The notes beneath the pieces are model-generated. The model saw only the letters and a list, made by a program, of their open reading frames with translations, had not been told where the DNA came from and ran no database searches. A stretch of DNA of 64,000 nucleotides from Pseudomonas sp. CCC3.1 (GTDB lineage Bacteria > Pseudomonadota > Gammaproteobacteria > Pseudomonadales > Pseudomonadaceae): positions 2,542,001 through 2,606,000 of the forward strand of contig NZ_CP133778.1 in assembly GCF_034347405.1 (NCBI RefSeq). Direction: 5' to 3'. This document shows positions 62,075 to 64,000 of the stretch, in pieces (the first letter of the stretch is position 1; each line of letters opens with the position of its first letter). Both the position numbers and the translations under genes were made by a program.

Positions 62075-63598
62075 TTATCGTTCTTCGAATGCGCAGCGCA
62101 CGGCTTCCACAACACGTTCCGCCCGGTGAGTGTCCTCCAGCTGCGGATACGCTTTCTTCAATTTGCCAGATACCTGCCAGCCGTTTTCCTTGAGAGAGCG
62201 AATGATGCGGGTTGCGTCCTGATCCGGCATTTCCATCATCTCTTTGAGTCGCTCTTGAGCGCGCTGGAAAATCACCAGCACGCGAGCCTCATCGGCCATC
62301 TCGGTACGGACCGTATGCGCCACGACCTGTGCCGTGTACAGGACGTGTTCGGTCAAATCGGGATAGCGCCATGCAAATTGCGCGTCGTCATAGTCATCGA
62401 AGACCAGGTTGCTCGAGGTGCCGTCCTCATAGACGACGAGTTCGCCAAACCGATAGGACGCTGCGTAGCGTTGCATGAATGGCCGCGAAAACACCTCCAG
62501 CGTACGATCGTAGCGCGCCCGAAAATCGATCGAACTCGTGATGGTGGCCGACACCGGCAGGATCACGCCATCAGGCACTGCTTTATCGCGGATCAGGGTG
62601 TCGTTGATCAGGAAGCGGTGGATCCGACCATTGCCGTCCCGCATGGGGTGGATGTACACAAAGGCGAAGGCGAGTGCCGCTGCCCGGGCCAGCGGCTCGG
62701 CGCCCCGCGTGGCCAGCTCGAATGCTTTAAGGCCATCGAGCAGTTGCGCCAGCGCCTCGAATGGCGGCGCAATGTAGTGCACGATGTCCTCGCGCATGGT
62801 CGCCTGTCCCACGAATACCGGCGAGCGTCGCAGGCCCAGCCCGACGGCCTCATGACCCAAAATACCGGCTTGCAACGTGTGCAGACTGTCGTTGCTCAAC
62901 GGATCCTCGATATGGCCACAGTACTTGGCGATCACCTGGGCAAACCGCTGGATCCTGTCGCCCTTGTCTGACTCCTTCTCGATCAAAAAACTCGCACGTG
63001 ACTCCTTGAGCGTCAGCCAACTGGCTGTGCGCATCAGGATGTCGGCGCCAAAGGTTTGGTTCAGCTCGCGCAGTGCCGCATCCAGGTCAAATTGCAGTGC
63101 TTGCTGTACCGTCTCGGTACGACGAACCAAGGGGCAGAACGCCGACACGCCGGGCAGGTTATCGTTGATGCGCCAGCGGCGTATACGCAGTGGCTCAACG
63201 CGGGTCAGATACTGCTGCGATGAAACGGCATCGACATAGCCGCCATTGGTGACATCTGGCACATCCAGATGCTGTCCGGTCAGCCACTCGTAGAGGAACC
63301 CAGTGCGGCGGGCATATTGGCCAAAGGGCGCTTGCCGGCACCAGGCTTCGATGTGCTCTGGGCCAACAACTGTAAACAGACGGGCGAAAAACTCGAGGTG
63401 AATTTCTTCGTACTTGAGACCAAATCCGAAATGTCCCGCGAAGTCGTCCTCTGGCTGGTAACTGGCGGGATACGTGTTTTCGACATGCCCATTGCTCTCG
63501 CGGCTCTTGCGTGTCGTACCAATCACCGATTCGACGCGCAGGGGTTGTGCAAGCGCGATGCCGTAGCGATCGGCAAGTGCCTTGAAGCCTACTTGCAT
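62075..63598 (-). CDS. Fic-domain protein (AMPylase-type) with internal inhibitory motif
   Basis: A 507-residue Fic protein. The catalytic motif HPMRDGNGRIHR (residues 317-328) keeps His, Asp, Asn and both Arg needed for AMP transfer. An inhibitory-helix-like sequence SFLIEKE (about residues 203-209, the S..IE pattern) lies N-terminal, as in self-inhibited class II Fic proteins. A C-terminal winged-helix-like part follows (QDATRIIRSLKENGWQVSGK). Class II Fic enzymes modify host-cell proteins with AMP. No antitoxin gene is adjacent, fitting internal inhibition. Direct repeats in its promoter region are listed separately. It is convergent with the dimethylformamidase-like gene, which ends 139 bases away. 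Confidence 0.9.
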   Translation of the reverse strand: MQVGFKALADRYGIALAQPLRVESVIGTTRKSRESNGHVENTYPASYQPEDDFAGHFGFGLKYEEIHLEFFARLFTVVGPEHIEAWCRQAPFGQYARRTGFLYEWLTGQHLDVPDVTNGGYVDAVSSQQYLTRVEPLRIRRWRINDNLPGVSAFCPLVRRTETVQQALQFDLDAALRELNQTFGADILMRTASWLTLKESRASFLIEKESDKGDRIQRFAQVIAKYCGHIEDPLSNDSLHTLQAGILGHEAVGLGLRRSPVFVGQATMREDIVHYIAPPFEALAQLLDGLKAFELATRGAEPLARAAALAFAFVYIHPMRDGNGRIHRFLINDTLIRDKAVPDGVILPVSATITSSIDFRARYDRTLEVFSRPFMQRYAASYRFGELVVYEDGTSSNLVFDDYDDAQFAWRYPDLTEHVLYTAQVVAHTVRTEMADEARVLVIFQRAQERLKEMMEMPDQDATRIIRSLKENGWQVSGKLKKAYPQLEDTHRAERVVEAVRCAFEER

Positions 63599-63619
63599 GG
63601 TCGAATCCCCTAACGAGAG

Positions 63620-63708
63620 CTTAAAAATGATAACGAGAAGGGGATGGTACGTGAAAAAAGTAAACCGGTGAGTGCGAAAACGCTAATGCTCACTTAAATT
63701 TGATAACG
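63620..63708 (-). promoter_or_regulatory. Direct-repeat pair upstream of the Fic gene
   Basis: CTTAAAAATGATAACG at 63620-63635 and CTTAAATTTGATAACG at 63693-63708 match at 14 of 16 bases, 73 bases apart (about seven helical turns). Both lie in AT-rich DNA just upstream of the Fic start, so a regulator binding both and looping the DNA is possible. Confidence 0.45.
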
Positions 63709-63876
63709 AACGAGGTGTTCTTGTTGAAAATGATAAAAGTGTTAGTGGCAGATGTGCCCCCAAATATGCCCCCAGAGTGAGTGGGTTTCAGCAGGATTCG
63801 ACGGATGGCAGCGGATCAAAAAGGACCTTGAAAACCGTCTGAAACAGGCATTCCAGAGCGGTTCAAGACGCTTCTG

Positions 63877-64000
63877 TCAAAGACTGTCCGGATCCCCAAA
63901 AAACATCTGAATCCGCGACCGCAACCAGCGCTCACCCGGATCGTTGTCCTGAGCTCCGCGCCAGGCCATGTGCAGCTCAAAGGCCTGGGTGTCCAGTGGA
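63877..64000 (-). CDS. LysR-family regulator, C-terminal end (partial)
   Basis: Read on the minus strand from the right window edge: PLDTQAFELHMAWRGAQDND then PGERWLRSRIQMFFGDPDSL and a stop at 63877-63879. The FELHMAWR...DPGERWLR phrase is the typical C-terminal strand and helix of LysR effector domains. Only the last 40 or so residues are in the window. Confidence 0.85.
   Translation of the reverse strand, partial: PLDTQAFELHMAWRGAQDNDPGERWLRSRIQMFFGDPDSL

Overview
The window is a stretch of Pseudomonas chromosome, most like the fluorescens/fragi side of the genus. The evidence is high-GC coding DNA, a large NAD-dependent glutamate dehydrogenase of the Pseudomonas type, an rssB-rssC stress-signalling pair, mlaA, dusA, a Bat-type VWA operon, and several Pseudomonas-style REP/REPIN hairpins between genes. 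I saw no rRNA, tRNA, CRISPR array or intact transposase.

Left part (1-24.4 kb), mostly housekeeping. A leftward moxR-DUF58-DUF4381-VWA-VWA/TPR operon (1-4620) is followed by a LysR/EamA divergent pair, an amidohydrolase and a small acidic protein. The NAD-glutamate dehydrogenase gene gdhB (8441-13296) is split into two frames by what looks like one missing A in an A-run near 10083-10088. Next come a DUF4404 protein, mlaA, rssB-rssC, dusA, a DeoR regulator divergent from an unusual GH3-fold protein, and a FecI-FecR-TonB receptor cell-surface signalling set.

Middle part (24.7-39.5 kb), accessory amine catabolism. A FAD amine-oxidase-like gene is followed by two tandem PotD-like binding proteins, a PotABC-like ATPase and permeases, a two-gene sarcosine/opine-oxidase-like dehydrogenase, and an IclR regulator. 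After a REPIN come a zinc alcohol dehydrogenase, a RidA protein, a CoA-acylating methylmalonate/malonate-semialdehyde dehydrogenase and an aldehyde dehydrogenase. Together they look like uptake and stepwise oxidation of an amine or amino alcohol to an acyl-CoA; the substrate is not known.

Right-middle part (39.6-56.3 kb), the most unusual locus. A hydroxyquinol-type intradiol ring-cleavage enzyme and a maleylacetate reductase lie among genes for sugar or cyclitol handling: an OprB porin, a sugar-porter MFS, a xylose-isomerase-like TIM barrel, two Gfo/Idh/MocA dehydrogenases, a ChvE/GguAB-like sugar ABC transporter, a Dabb protein and a tannase-family esterase. No aromatic hydroxylase is present. 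A second intradiol dioxygenase homologue in the divergent arm has lost three of its four iron ligands. The set could degrade a glycosylated or esterified polyphenol, or convert an oxidised cyclitol to a trihydroxybenzene; both are inference.

Right end (56.3-64 kb). An AraC regulator diverges from an MFS-MFS-(N,N-dimethylformamidase-like) operon, followed by a Fic protein. This block lies between two similar copies of a short gene tail encoding ...GxPDSL-stop (56342 and 63877), the second being the end of a LysR gene that runs off the window. This suggests an inserted accessory block.
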